The notes: generated by a model not told the origin, from the letters alone. 20,293 nucleotides of DNA from JALZBN01 sp035525375 (GCA_035525375.1 DATLEI010000055.1:1-20293); one strand, 5' to 3'; positions 8,321 to 15,461 are shown, counted from the stretch's first letter. A program made the numbers and translations.

Positions 8321-8347
8321 GCATTATCCACTGCTGTGGATAACTGC
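8321..8347. promoter_or_regulatory. inverted pair of DnaA-box-like 9-mers (or convergent terminator hairpin)
   Basis: TTATCCAC (8324-8331) and GTGGATAA (8336-8343) are a perfect 8-bp inverted repeat around TGCT. GCA (8321-8323) and TGC (8345-8347) extend the stem past a one-base bulge. The right arm with its preceding T, TGTGGATAA (8335-8343), is the exact complement of the DnaA box TTATCCACA. The left arm differs from the box only in its last base (TTATCCACT). The site lies between the convergent genes crgA and the zinc-ribbon gene, where a bidirectional terminator is equally possible. Confidence 0.45.
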
Positions 8348-8355
8348 TCGGCGGC

Positions 8356-8613
8356 TCACTCGAACGGGGGCGCCACCAGTTCCATGTCGTCCTGACAGTG
8401 CCGGGGCGGGGCCGGCAGTTCCTCGGCCGCCGACACCATCTTCACCTCGGTGCCACAGACGGTGCATCGGTAGCGCAGGTTCACCGGCCGCATCTCACCC
8501 TCGGGCGGCGGCACGTTGGGACGGGCCAGGCTGGACAGGATCATCATGCCGAGGCGCATGATCAGCACGAAGGCGGCGATGGCCACGATGACCTTGAGAA
8601 TGGTGCCGGCCAC
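8356..8613 (-). CDS. small membrane-anchored zinc-ribbon protein, function unknown
   Basis: An 85-residue protein with one N-terminal transmembrane helix (about 5-28), a short Pro-rich linker (33-38) and a C-terminal segment with Cys50-x2-Cys53 and His72-Cys73, which could bind one zinc ion. The YRCTVCGTEVKM...PRHCQDDM pattern is like the short FmdB-type zinc ribbons, but it has only three cysteines plus a histidine. The start is GTG at 8613, preceded on the minus strand by AGGGAG about 8 nt upstream. It follows the thiolase by 15 bp and is probably co-transcribed with it. I do not know its role. Confidence 0.75.
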   Translation of the reverse strand: MAGTILKVIVAIAAFVLIMRLGMMILSSLARPNVPPPEGEMRPVNLRYRCTVCGTEVKMVSAAEELPAPPRHCQDDMELVAPPFE

Positions 8614-8628
8614 AGCGAAGGCTCCCTG

Positions 8629-9798
8629 TCAGCCCAAGCGCTCGAGAATCGTCGCATTCGCCATGCCGCCACCCTCGCACATCGTCTGCAGCCCGTAACG
8701 ACCGCGCCTGCGTTCGAGTTCGCCGAGCAGCGTTGCCGTCATGCGCGCGCCGGAGGCCCCGAGGGGATGGCCGAGCGCGATGGCGCCGCCGTTCACGTTG
8801 ACCTTCGCCAGGTCGGCACCGAGGTCGTCAGCCCATGCCAGCACCACGGCGGCGAATGCCTCGTTCACCTCAACCGCATCGAGATCCTTTAGTTGGAGCT
8901 CGGCGCGCCCTAGGGCTGCCGTCGTAGCCGGCACTGCTCCCGTGAGCATCAGCACGGGGTCGACGCCGGCAACGCCGAAGGCGACGACCCGGGCCCGGGG
9001 CACGAGACCGAGCTGCCCGGCGCGCTCCTCGCTCATGACCAGGACGGCCGCGGCGCCGTCGCTGATCTGGCACGAGTTTCCGGCCGTGATCCGCCCGCCG
9101 TTCGTGAAGGAGGGCTGTAGCCGGGCCAGCGCTTCCATACTCGCGTCGGCGCGGATGCCATCGTCGGCGCGGAACTCCCGCTTCCCTGTGCCCGTATTGA
9201 CGACAACCGGGACTATCTCGCTGTCGAAACGTCCGTCCGCGGCGGCGCGCGCCGCGCGCCGGTGACTCTCGAGGCTGTAGGCGTCGAGCTCCTCGCGCGC
9301 CAGGTTCCATCGTTCGGCGATCATCTCCGCGGCCAGGCCCTGCGGCACCAACCCGCCTGCGGGCTGGTAGCGCTGGGTCATCCGGGGACCGAATGGCTTG
9401 CCCGGACCGTTGACCACGGTCGCCCCCATGGGCACGCGCGACATCGACTCGACGCCAGCGGCGATCACCACGTCGTACGCGCCGGCGATTACGCCCTGAG
9501 CCGCAAAGTGCAGCGCCTGCTCTGACGACCCGCACTGACGGTCGATCGTCGTGCCCGGCACCGTGTCGGGGAAGCCCGCAGCGAGGGCGGCGTTGCGGCC
9601 CACATTGAGCGCCTGCTCACCGGTCTGACACACGCACCCCATGATCACGTCGTCGATCCCCCCGGGATCGAGATCGTTGCGCTCGACCAGCGCGCGAAGG
9701 GTCTCCGCAGCCAGGTCGACGGGGTGCAGTCCTGCGAGCGCGCCGTTGCGTTTGGCCATCGCGGTGCGGACAGCATCGACGATCACTGCGGTGGCCAT
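8629..9798 (-). CDS. thiolase family protein (acetyl-CoA C-acyltransferase)
   Basis: A 389-residue thiolase that cleaves 3-ketoacyl-CoA or condenses acyl-CoAs. The acylated Cys89 lies in DRQCGSSEQ, the base His344 in NGGAIALGHPLGASG, and the second catalytic Cys374 in MCEGGGMANA. Length is normal for the family (390-400). The ATG at 9798 (MATAVIVDAVRT) is preferred because family members begin there. An in-frame ATG at 9852 would add 18 residues without similarity. The beta-oxidation versus biosynthetic role and the chain length cannot be decided from sequence. No hydratase or dehydrogenase gene is adjacent. It diverges from the channel-like gene at 9873. Confidence 0.9.
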   Translation of the reverse strand: MATAVIVDAVRTAMAKRNGALAGLHPVDLAAETLRALVERNDLDPGGIDDVIMGCVCQTGEQALNVGRNAALAAGFPDTVPGTTIDRQCGSSEQALHFAAQGVIAGAYDVVIAAGVESMSRVPMGATVVNGPGKPFGPRMTQRYQPAGGLVPQGLAAEMIAERWNLAREELDAYSLESHRRAARAAADGRFDSEIVPVVVNTGTGKREFRADDGIRADASMEALARLQPSFTNGGRITAGNSCQISDGAAAVLVMSEERAGQLGLVPRARVVAFGVAGVDPVLMLTGAVPATTAALGRAELQLKDLDAVEVNEAFAAVVLAWADDLGADLAKVNVNGGAIALGHPLGASGARMTATLLGELERRRGRYGLQTMCEGGGMANATILERLG

Positions 9799-9859
9799 GG
9801 CCCGGCCAGCTTGGCGGTGGGTGGCGCCGGAGGTCAACCGGCGCGCCGTCATGCCCGCG

Positions 9860-9865
9860 TACGCT
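9860..9865 (+). promoter_or_regulatory. putative -10 element of the channel-like gene
   Basis: TACGCT (TANNNT) ends 7 nt before the ATG at 9873, and no Shine-Dalgarno sequence is visible. The pattern fits a leaderless mRNA. No -35 is recognised. Confidence 0.3.
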
Positions 9866-9872
9866 GCGCCAG

Positions 9873-10964
9873 ATGGGGACCGTGGCCGAGGTAGTGGTCT
9901 TCGTTGCCGGCGCGGTCATGGTCCTTGCGGCACTGGGTTCGGCTGTCCGCACCGTCGTGCTACCACGGGGCATCCCGGCCAAGTTGGCGAGCGCGGTCTT
10001 CCTCGTCACCCGTTGGCTCTTTCGCCTCCGGCTGTTCCGAGCATCGAGCTATGAACGCCGCGATCGGGTTATGGCGACCTACGCGCCCCTCAGCCTCCTT
10101 GCCCTCGCCGTCGTGTGGCTCCTCGTGGTGGGTATCGGCTTCATTGCCATGTTCTGGGCCCTCGGCGGGCGGTCGCTGCGTTACGCGCTCGAACTGAGCG
10201 GATCGTCGCTGACGACCCTCGGATTCGCCCACCCCGTTGACCTGCCCAAGATCGTGCTGGCATTCGTGGAGGCGGGGTTGGGCCTCACCCTCTTGGCCCT
10301 CTTGATCACCTACCTGCCGAGCCTTTACGGCGCGTTCTCACGGCGGGAAGCGGCCGTGGCCCACCTCGAGGTGCGCGCCGGATCCCCGCCGTGGGGTCCG
10401 GTGATCCTCGAGCGCTACGCCCGTATCAACTGGATGGGCGGCCTCGCCGCCCTCTGGGACCGGTGGGAAGGGTGGTTCATCGAACTGCAGGAGACCCACA
10501 CCTCCTTCCCGGCGCTGGTCTTCTTCCGGTCGCCGGTGCCTGAGCACTCCTGGGTCACCGCGGCGGGGGCCATCCTCGACGCGGCCTCGCTCGCGTCGAG
10601 CACGCTGGATGACCATGACCCCGATGCCGAGCTACTCATCCGCGCCGGTTACGTCTCGCTACGGCGCGTCGCAGACTTCTTCGGTGTGCCCTATGACCCC
10701 AATCCCCAACCGGGTGATCCGATCACCATCGCCAGAGAGGAGTTCGACGAGGCCTACGACCGGCTGGCGGCCGCTGACATCCGGGTCAAGCCCGACCGCG
10801 ATCAGGCATGGCGCGATTTCGCCGGCTGGCGCGTGAACTACGACGCCGTCCTCGTCACCCTCGCCGCGCTTGTGATGGCGCCGTACGCGCCGTGGTCGTC
10901 CGACCGGTCCATTACCCGCTTCCGGCCTCGCGTCCTCGGCCGGCGAGGAACGCGGGCCCGTTGA
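9873..10964 (+). CDS. channel-like membrane protein with a degenerate K+ filter motif
   Basis: A 363-residue protein of unknown function. Hydrophobic segments lie at about 4-24, 72-97 and 126-150. Between the last two is a pore-loop-like stretch SGSSLTTLGFAHP (109-121) that recalls the potassium-channel signature TTVGYGD, but with Leu, Phe, Ala and His at key places. The following helix has the Gly-containing pattern of an inner pore helix (EAGLGLTLLALLITYLPSLYG). Residues 157-363 are soluble and cytoplasmic by the positive-inside rule, Asp/Arg/Trp-rich, with no recognised domain. The start is ATG at 9873. The stop overlaps the TTG start of the regulator gene. The gene is real; the channel function is inference. 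Confidence 0.8.
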   Translation: MGTVAEVVVFVAGAVMVLAALGSAVRTVVLPRGIPAKLASAVFLVTRWLFRLRLFRASSYERRDRVMATYAPLSLLALAVVWLLVVGIGFIAMFWALGGRSLRYALELSGSSLTTLGFAHPVDLPKIVLAFVEAGLGLTLLALLITYLPSLYGAFSRREAAVAHLEVRAGSPPWGPVILERYARINWMGGLAALWDRWEGWFIELQETHTSFPALVFFRSPVPEHSWVTAAGAILDAASLASSTLDDHDPDAELLIRAGYVSLRRVADFFGVPYDPNPQPGDPITIAREEFDEAYDRLAAADIRVKPDRDQAWRDFAGWRVNYDAVLVTLAALVMAPYAPWSSDRSITRFRPRVLGRRGTRAR

Positions 10965-11416
10965 CACGGTTGACACCGAGCCCGGGTGACGGCGCGCCGG
11001 AGTCCGGCCAGCTCGTCGAGGAGTTGGCGCATGCGTTCGGTGCGTTCGGTGTCCCCCGCATGGCCGGGCGCCTCCTCGGGCAGCTGCTCGTCTCCACTGA
11101 GCCGTATGAAACGCTCGACTCCTTGGCCGGCGCGCTCGGAGCGAGCAAGGCTTCGATGAGCACCATGGCCCGGCTCCTGGTTGGCGCGGGCTTGATCGAG
11201 CGAGTGGCGGTGCCAGGGGGACGGCGCGACCACTACCGGATACGGCCCGGCGCGTGGCCCGAGCTCAATCGTGATCGGCTAGAGGCACTGGCGCGGCTGG
11301 GCGCGGTGGCGGCTGCGGCGAGGGGCGGCGACTCGCTCGCCGAGCTTGCTCGGTTCTGCGCCATCGCCGAACGCGACCTGCGCGCCCTACCCAACCGTGT
11401 CCGCCAGCAACGCTGA
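10961..11416 (+). CDS. GbsR/MarR-type transcriptional regulator
   Basis: A 151-residue winged-helix protein. The segment FGVPRMAGRLLGQLLVSTEP is followed by the helix-turn-helix LDSLAGALGASKASMSTMARLLVGAGLIERV and a basic wing VPGGRRDHYRI, the layout of GbsR-like regulators (in Bacillus a choline and osmotic-stress sensor). The start is set at TTG 10961, which overlaps the stop of the channel-like gene (TTGA) and has GAGGAA at 10945-10950. A second TTG at 10970 is possible. A longer in-frame form from 10808 would overlap the upstream gene extensively and adds an Arg-rich non-homologous stretch. It probably acts on the upstream gene or on osmolyte genes elsewhere (inference). Confidence 0.82.
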   Translation: MTRLTPSPGDGAPESGQLVEELAHAFGAFGVPRMAGRLLGQLLVSTEPYETLDSLAGALGASKASMSTMARLLVGAGLIERVAVPGGRRDHYRIRPGAWPELNRDRLEALARLGAVAAAARGGDSLAELARFCAIAERDLRALPNRVRQQR

Positions 11417-11417
11417 C

Positions 11418-11876
11418 TCAGCGGCCTCGTCGCAAGCCTCGTACGACCTCGATGCTGCGCGCCCGGAAGCGGTCCTGAAGGAGTTCGACATCGCCCTGCA
11501 GTCGCTGGGCTGTTGCGGCGTCCGTCGTCGAGAGAAGCCGGCTGGTTGACTCGAGCAACCGGTCACTCAAGTCCTTCAGCTGCCGGTCACGCACCATCGA
11601 TTGGTAGGTCGCGGCTGCGGCGCGCGCCTCGGCCTCGGCATCCGCCGGTGTTGTCGTCGTACCTTCGAGACGGTCGCCATTCAGCGCCACCGCGTCGTGG
11701 TGCCGCTCGGCCGCCTGCACCACGCTGAAGAGCGACATCTGCAGGGCGCGCACAGTGCCGGCCTGGTCGACGCTGCGCCGGTGGCGACGCTCGAGCCACA
11801 CCACGGCGTAGCCAACGACCAGCCCCACCAATCCGAGGCCGACCACGACGGCGACGATCACGAGCAGCGGCGACAA
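11418..11876 (-). CDS. single-pass membrane protein with coiled C-terminus, function unknown
   Basis: The 152-residue reading starts at TTG 11876, chosen because AGGA stands 8 nt upstream and the membrane helix (about 3-26, LLVIVAVVVGLGLVGLVVGYAVV) begins right after it. The open frame continues to 12011, but that part runs through the long inverted repeat and looks non-coding. After the helix come basic residues (LERRHRR) and a helical, Ala/Arg/Leu-rich cytoplasmic part without cysteines. No family is recognised. Its stop lies one base from the stop of the regulator gene, on the opposite strand. Confidence 0.65.
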   Translation of the reverse strand: MSPLLVIVAVVVGLGLVGLVVGYAVVWLERRHRRSVDQAGTVRALQMSLFSVVQAAERHHDAVALNGDRLEGTTTTPADAEAEARAAAATYQSMVRDRQLKDLSDRLLESTSRLLSTTDAATAQRLQGDVELLQDRFRARSIEVVRGLRRGR

Positions 11877-11927
11877 CGTCGCGATCCTAGGCCTGTGGCT
11901 GTCCGCGGACGAGGAGAGTCGGCACCC

Positions 11928-12030
11928 ACGGAATCGGGTGCACTCATTCGTTGCGCTCAAACTGTCGTGATTTGGCCCGATCTGGCGAATTTCACAGCAG
12001 TTTGAGCGCAACGAATTCCGTGCTGGAGTG
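11928..12030. repeat. long inverted repeat beside tRNA-Ala
   Basis: ATTCGTTGCGCTCAAACTG (11946-11964) and its exact reverse complement (11998-12016) form a 19-bp perfect inverted repeat with a 33-nt spacer. Inside, GTGA (11967-11970) and TCAC (11992-11995) pair again. Outside, CACTC (11941-11945) and GAGTG (12026-12030) pair past a 9-nt bulge, and ACGGAAT (11928-11934) has its complement at 12015-12021. On the minus strand it lies 12-96 nt after the tRNA-Ala 3' end. It may be a terminator or processing hairpin, a palindromic mobile repeat, or a recombination site. Confidence 0.75.
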
Positions 12031-12041
12031 AACTCTCTTGG

Positions 12042-12115
12042 TGGAGACGATGGGACTCGAACCCACGACCCCCTGCTTGCAAAGCAGGTGCTCTAGCCAT
12101 CTGAGCTACGTCCCC
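12042..12115 (-). tRNA. tRNA-Ala (anticodon TGC)
   Basis: On the minus strand the acceptor stem GGGGACG pairs with CGTCTCC (one G-T pair), and A at 12042 is the discriminator. The D-arm, the T-arm with TTCGAGT, and the anticodon stem CCTGC/GCAGG around loop TTTGCAA give anticodon TGC. The length is 74 nt and no CCA is encoded. In mycobacteria tRNA-Ala(TGC) and tRNA-Ile(GAT) lie close together near the origin; here they are 7.7 kb apart. Confidence 0.95.
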
Positions 12116-12615
12116 TTGGCTGCTACTTCATCCGAATATGCCCTGCCACGTGCACCTTTTGGGCGACTCCTCCTCCTTTCGTCGTGTCGGATCGTGTCGT
12201 GCTGGGTCGCCAGCTTTGGGGGAATTTGGGGGAAAATGCCATGATCGACGACTCGTGGGGGAAACGTTGGGGGAAACTTCGCCATCATCGTAGACCCGGC
12301 CCGGACTTCTGCGAGTCCGATGCGCTAGCAGCGAAGTGGAGCCCTGAAGAGTCCAGAATCGGTAAGCCGGCTGCATCAGCTGGTTCGCGGAGTGTGCTCC
12401 TCGAGGGTCTTCGATCAGGGCTTCCGGTCCTCCAGTGAGGTCGTGGTGGCGCTCGATGCGTTCCAACCGACCCAGGACCGGGCCGGCATACCTCTGATGC
12501 GCAGAGGGAAGGAACCCGAGGTGGTACACCCCGGACATGTCGGACCCTTGCCGGTCCCATTCGCTCGCCCCAGAGGAGCGGGTGGAGTGGCCTCCACGGG
12601 GTCGGTCGCGTCCGG
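12116..12615. other. 500-bp stretch without a recognised gene
   Basis: Several frames are open here on both strands, but none shows a family, a sensible start or codon use like that of the neighbours. The reverse frame at 12128-12661 is low in complexity and begins inside the DUF1622 gene. The left part holds the G-rich repeats at 12215-12277. The rest could be a decayed gene or the leader of the DUF1622 gene. Base composition in the first 180 bp is more AT- and T-rich than in the flanks. Confidence 0.45.
12215..12277 (+). repeat. four copies of TGGGGGAA
   Basis: TTTGGGGGAA occurs twice in tandem (12215-12224 and 12225-12234), and TGGGGGAAAC occurs twice (12256-12265 and 12268-12277). All four lie on the same strand within 63 bp. 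The G5 runs could form a four-stranded structure, or the repeats could bind a protein (for example near a recombination site). They start about 100 bp from the 5' end of tRNA-Ala. Confidence 0.6.
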
Positions 12616-12975
12616 GTGGGAGTGAGCTTCGGCGAGGCCGTCGAGTACGTCGGCAAGGCAATAGACGTAGCCGGGGTCGCGGCCATCGTCATCGGATCCG
12701 CCATAGCGACGGCGACGTTCGTCATGCGTAGGCGAAGTACCGAGGCTCCAGTTGCATATCGGACCTACCGCCAGGCGCTCGGGCGAGCAATCCTTCTGGG
12801 GTTGGAGTTCCTCGTGGCCGCAGACATCATCCGCACCGTCGCCATCGATCCGAGCTTTACCAGCGCCGGCGTTCTCGCCGTCATCGTTGCCATCCGCACT
12901 TTCCTCAGCATGTCGCTCGAGCTCGAAATCAGCGGCCGCTGGCCCTGGCAACGACCAGAGGTCAATGGAAGGTAG
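12616..12975 (+). CDS. DUF1622 family membrane protein
   Basis: A 119-residue protein with three hydrophobic segments (about 15-36, 55-72 and 82-98). The features GRAILLGLEFLVAADIIRTVA and VAIRTFLSMSLELEISGRWPW match the DUF1622 family of small integral membrane proteins of unknown function. The start is GTG at 12616. A second GTG at 12622 is in frame and equally possible. It lies 77 bp before nhaA in the same direction and may share its transcript, although two hairpins lie in the gap. Confidence 0.82.
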   Translation: MGVSFGEAVEYVGKAIDVAGVAAIVIGSAIATATFVMRRRSTEAPVAYRTYRQALGRAILLGLEFLVAADIIRTVAIDPSFTSAGVLAVIVAIRTFLSMSLELEISGRWPWQRPEVNGR

Positions 12976-12979
12976 CGGC

Positions 12980-13003
12980 CGGGGGCTTCGGCTTCGCGCC
13001 CCG
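12980..13003 (+). repeat. small GC hairpin between DUF1622 gene and nhaA
   Basis: CGGGG (12980-12984) and CCCCG (12999-13003) pair around a GCTTCGGCTTCGCG loop, 4 bp after the DUF1622 gene stop. It may serve as a weak terminator or a 3'-end stabiliser. No T-run is present. Confidence 0.25.
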
Positions 13004-13028
13004 AGCGTTCGCGCAGTGGGTCGAGAGT

Positions 13029-13046
13029 GCCGACCTCCAAGTCGGC
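13029..13046 (+). promoter_or_regulatory. hairpin directly before the nhaA start codon
   Basis: GCCGAC (13029-13034) and GTCGGC (13041-13046) form a perfect 6-bp stem with loop CTCCAA, ending 6 nt before the ATG at 13053. The stem covers the place of the ribosome-binding site, and no Shine-Dalgarno sequence is visible elsewhere. This could modulate translation of the antiporter. It is inferred from sequence only. Confidence 0.4.
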
Positions 13047-13052
13047 GACCCG

Positions 13053-14357
13053 ATGAGTGACACCCCCAAACCACCCCTCCCTGCGCCGATGGCGCAGACA
13101 CGGGCCTTGCGCGAGTTCCTGGCGGCCGAGGTCGCCGGCGCCATAGTCCTGCTCGTCGCTGCGGTCGTCGCCATCGTCTGGGCCAACTCGCCTTGGAAGG
13201 CTGGCTACAACCAGCTGTGGAATGCCGAGTTGTCGATTGCCGTCGGCCACTGGGACCTGTCCATGAGTCTGCGGGACTGGGTGAATGAAGGCCTCATGTC
13301 GGCGTTCTTCCTCGTCGTCGGACTCGAAGTAAAGCGGGAGTTCGTCCAAGGGGAGCTTCGCGACCCGCGCCGGGCCGCCTTACCGATCATCGCCGCGATC
13401 GGGGGGATGATCGTCCCTGGGCTGCTCTACGCGGCATTCAACGCTGGCGGTGCCGGGTCTGACGGGTGGGCTATCCCGATGGCGACCGACGTCGCCTTCG
13501 CTCTCGGTGTGCTCGCCCTGGTCTCGCCGGGTCTGCCGTCAAGCCTGCGGGTGTTTCTGCTCGCGCTCGCGATCGTCGACGACATCGGCGCCATCGTCGT
13601 CATTGCGCTCTTCTACTCCGGCGCCCTCGAGCTGCAGTGGCTGGCAGCGGCGGTCGCCATCATCGGAATCGTCTACCTGTTCCAACAGTTCGGGCTGACG
13701 TTCACACCACTCTTCGTGGCCCTCGGTGTCCTCCTCTGGCTCGCGTTGCACGGCGCCGGCGTGCACGCCACGATCGCGGGCGTCGCCATGGGACTCCTCG
13801 CGCCGGCGGCGCCGAAGCTGGACCGGGAGGTGATCGACACACAGCGCGCCGAGCTCCTCGACGTCTCCGGCGCCGAGGCGGCGCGCACGACGTCACAACT
13901 GGCGCGCCATGCCGTCTCACGGGTTGAGTGGCTCGAGCACGCACTCCATCCCTGGACGAGCTGGATCGTGGTTCCCATCTTTGCCCTCGCCAACGCCGGG
14001 GTCACCCTCTCGGGAACAGCGCTCCGCGACTCCCTCACGTCACCAGTGACGCTCGGCGTGATCGTCGGGCTCGTCACCGGTAAAGCCATTGGGATCACCG
14101 GCGCGTCCTGGATCGCGTGCCAGCTGGGGATCGCCGCGCTTCCGACAGAGTCGACGTGGCGCGACCTCATCGGTCTCGCCGTTCTCGCCGGGATCGGCTT
14201 CACGGTCTCGCTGTTGATCACCGACTTCGCCTTCGGCACCGAGAGCCTCGGCGACGAAGCGAGGGTCGGCATCTTCGCGGCCTCAATCGTCGCAGCCGTC
14301 CTCGCGGCCATCGTCCTGCGCGCCGGGCACCAGCGCCCCGCGGCCGGCGCAGTCTGA
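13053..14357 (+). CDS. nhaA: Na+/H+ antiporter NhaA
   Basis: A 434-residue polytopic inner-membrane antiporter that expels Na+ or Li+ in exchange for protons. Family motifs are plain: FFLVVGLEVKRE, ATDVAFALG with Asp146, and AIVDDIGAI with Asp176 and Asp177. These equal Asp133, Asp163 and Asp164 of E. coli NhaA with a constant offset of 13. TGKAIGI holds the conserved Lys of helix 10. About twelve hydrophobic segments are seen. A hydrophilic loop near residues 255-285 (EVIDTQRAELLDVSGAEA) is typical of actinobacterial members. The start is ATG at 13053. The amine oxidase gene follows after 15 bp and is probably co-transcribed. Confidence 0.96.
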   Translation: MSDTPKPPLPAPMAQTRALREFLAAEVAGAIVLLVAAVVAIVWANSPWKAGYNQLWNAELSIAVGHWDLSMSLRDWVNEGLMSAFFLVVGLEVKREFVQGELRDPRRAALPIIAAIGGMIVPGLLYAAFNAGGAGSDGWAIPMATDVAFALGVLALVSPGLPSSLRVFLLALAIVDDIGAIVVIALFYSGALELQWLAAAVAIIGIVYLFQQFGLTFTPLFVALGVLLWLALHGAGVHATIAGVAMGLLAPAAPKLDREVIDTQRAELLDVSGAEAARTTSQLARHAVSRVEWLEHALHPWTSWIVVPIFALANAGVTLSGTALRDSLTSPVTLGVIVGLVTGKAIGITGASWIACQLGIAALPTESTWRDLIGLAVLAGIGFTVSLLITDFAFGTESLGDEARVGIFAASIVAAVLAAIVLRAGHQRPAAGAV

Positions 14358-14372
14358 ATAGGGTCGGCTCCA

Positions 14373-15461
14373 ATGGACGCTCCGGTGGACGTCGTCGTCG
14401 TTGGTGCCGGCCTCGCGGGCCTCACCGCCGCGGGGGAACTCCACCGCGCCGGCAGTTCGGTGCGGGTCATAGAGGCTCGTCCCCGGGTCGGCGGGCGCAC
14501 GCTCACGGTTACACCCGAAGACGCAGCGGCGGCGTTCGATCTGGGTGCAACCTGGATATGGACCGACCAGACAGCTGCCGCGACCCTGGCGCGCCGGCTT
14601 GGCGCCACCACCTTTCCGCAACCCGAAGGAGGGCGCCACCTCGCCGAGGACACAGAAGGCGGCCCTCCCCGAACAGCCGAAGTCGCGCCGTCGCCGGCGC
14701 GTGCCCTGCGCCTCTCCGGTGGCACCCAGCAACTTTGTGAGCGGCTCGCCGCCGAACTGTCCAACAGCGACCTCATCACCGACACAACCGTCGTCGGCAT
14801 CACCCGGGCGACCGCCGACCAGCTCACCGTTTCAACTGATACCCACCACCGGCGCGCCGACCTCAGCGCGACGGCCGTGGTGGTCGCGGTCCCCCCTCGC
14901 CTGGTGCTGGAGAAGATAACGTTCGCGCCGGCACTCCCCGGTGAGCTGGTGCGAGTCATGAACCTCACCCCGACCTGGATGGCCAGCGCTATCAAGTGCG
15001 TGGCGGTCTATGACTCGCCGTTCTGGCGCTCCGCCGGACTCTCCGGGACAGCGTTCAGCTCGCTCGGTCCGCTTCGGGAGATCCACGACGGGTCACCCGA
15101 CACCAGCGGCGCAGGAGCGCTCTGGGGATTCTTTTCCGGCGAGGACACCTATCTGGAGATGGGGCCCGACGAACGGGCTGAGGCGGCCTTCACGCAGCTG
15201 GCACGCCTGTTTGGGCCGCAGGCAGCAGACCCGGTTAACTACTTCGAACGGGACTGGTCATCGGACCCCAACACCAACGACGAGGTCTTCTGGGTCGACG
15301 AACCGGTGATCGACTACGGCCACCCCTTGTTTGCCGAGCCGCAGGTCGGCGGGGCGGTCGTGTGGGCCGGCGCGGAGACGATCGCCGAAGGCGGCGGCCA
15401 CTTGGAGGGCGCGGTCAGGTCCGGACAGCGCGCCGCCGCCCTGATCCTGTCCCGCTTCTAG
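14373..15461 (+). CDS. FAD-dependent amine oxidase (flavin monoamine oxidase family)
   Basis: A 362-residue flavoprotein. The N-terminal dinucleotide fold VVVGAGLAGLTAAGEL is followed by the EARPRVGGRT signature. The C-terminal FAD contact AGAETIAEGGGHLEGAVRSGQRAA is present, with His where many members have Tyr in the GYMEGA element. At 362 residues it is shorter than usual (430-460), mainly in the middle substrate domain. The substrate cannot be predicted; polyamines, monoamines or other amines are possible. It ends inside the last codons of the convergent DUF3618 gene (47-bp overlap). The start is ATG at 14373. Confidence 0.88.
   Translation: MDAPVDVVVVGAGLAGLTAAGELHRAGSSVRVIEARPRVGGRTLTVTPEDAAAAFDLGATWIWTDQTAAATLARRLGATTFPQPEGGRHLAEDTEGGPPRTAEVAPSPARALRLSGGTQQLCERLAAELSNSDLITDTTVVGITRATADQLTVSTDTHHRRADLSATAVVVAVPPRLVLEKITFAPALPGELVRVMNLTPTWMASAIKCVAVYDSPFWRSAGLSGTAFSSLGPLREIHDGSPDTSGAGALWGFFSGEDTYLEMGPDERAEAAFTQLARLFGPQAADPVNYFERDWSSDPNTNDEVFWVDEPVIDYGHPLFAEPQVGGAVVWAGAETIAEGGGHLEGAVRSGQRAAALILSRF

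Noticed and set aside
12038..12244. Open frame that would encode GLEPTTPCLQSRC on the plus strand
   Set aside because: The residues come from reading the complement of tRNA-Ala; such frames are a known annotation artefact.
12128..12661. Reverse open frame of 177 codons beside tRNA-Ala
   Set aside because: Its start lies inside the DUF1622 gene, its composition is low-complexity, and no motif is recognised. It could be a decayed gene, but there is no support for it.
12415..13101. Reverse open frame of 228 codons
   Set aside because: It covers the DUF1622 gene in antisense and the nhaA start; the opposite strand has the clear protein families.
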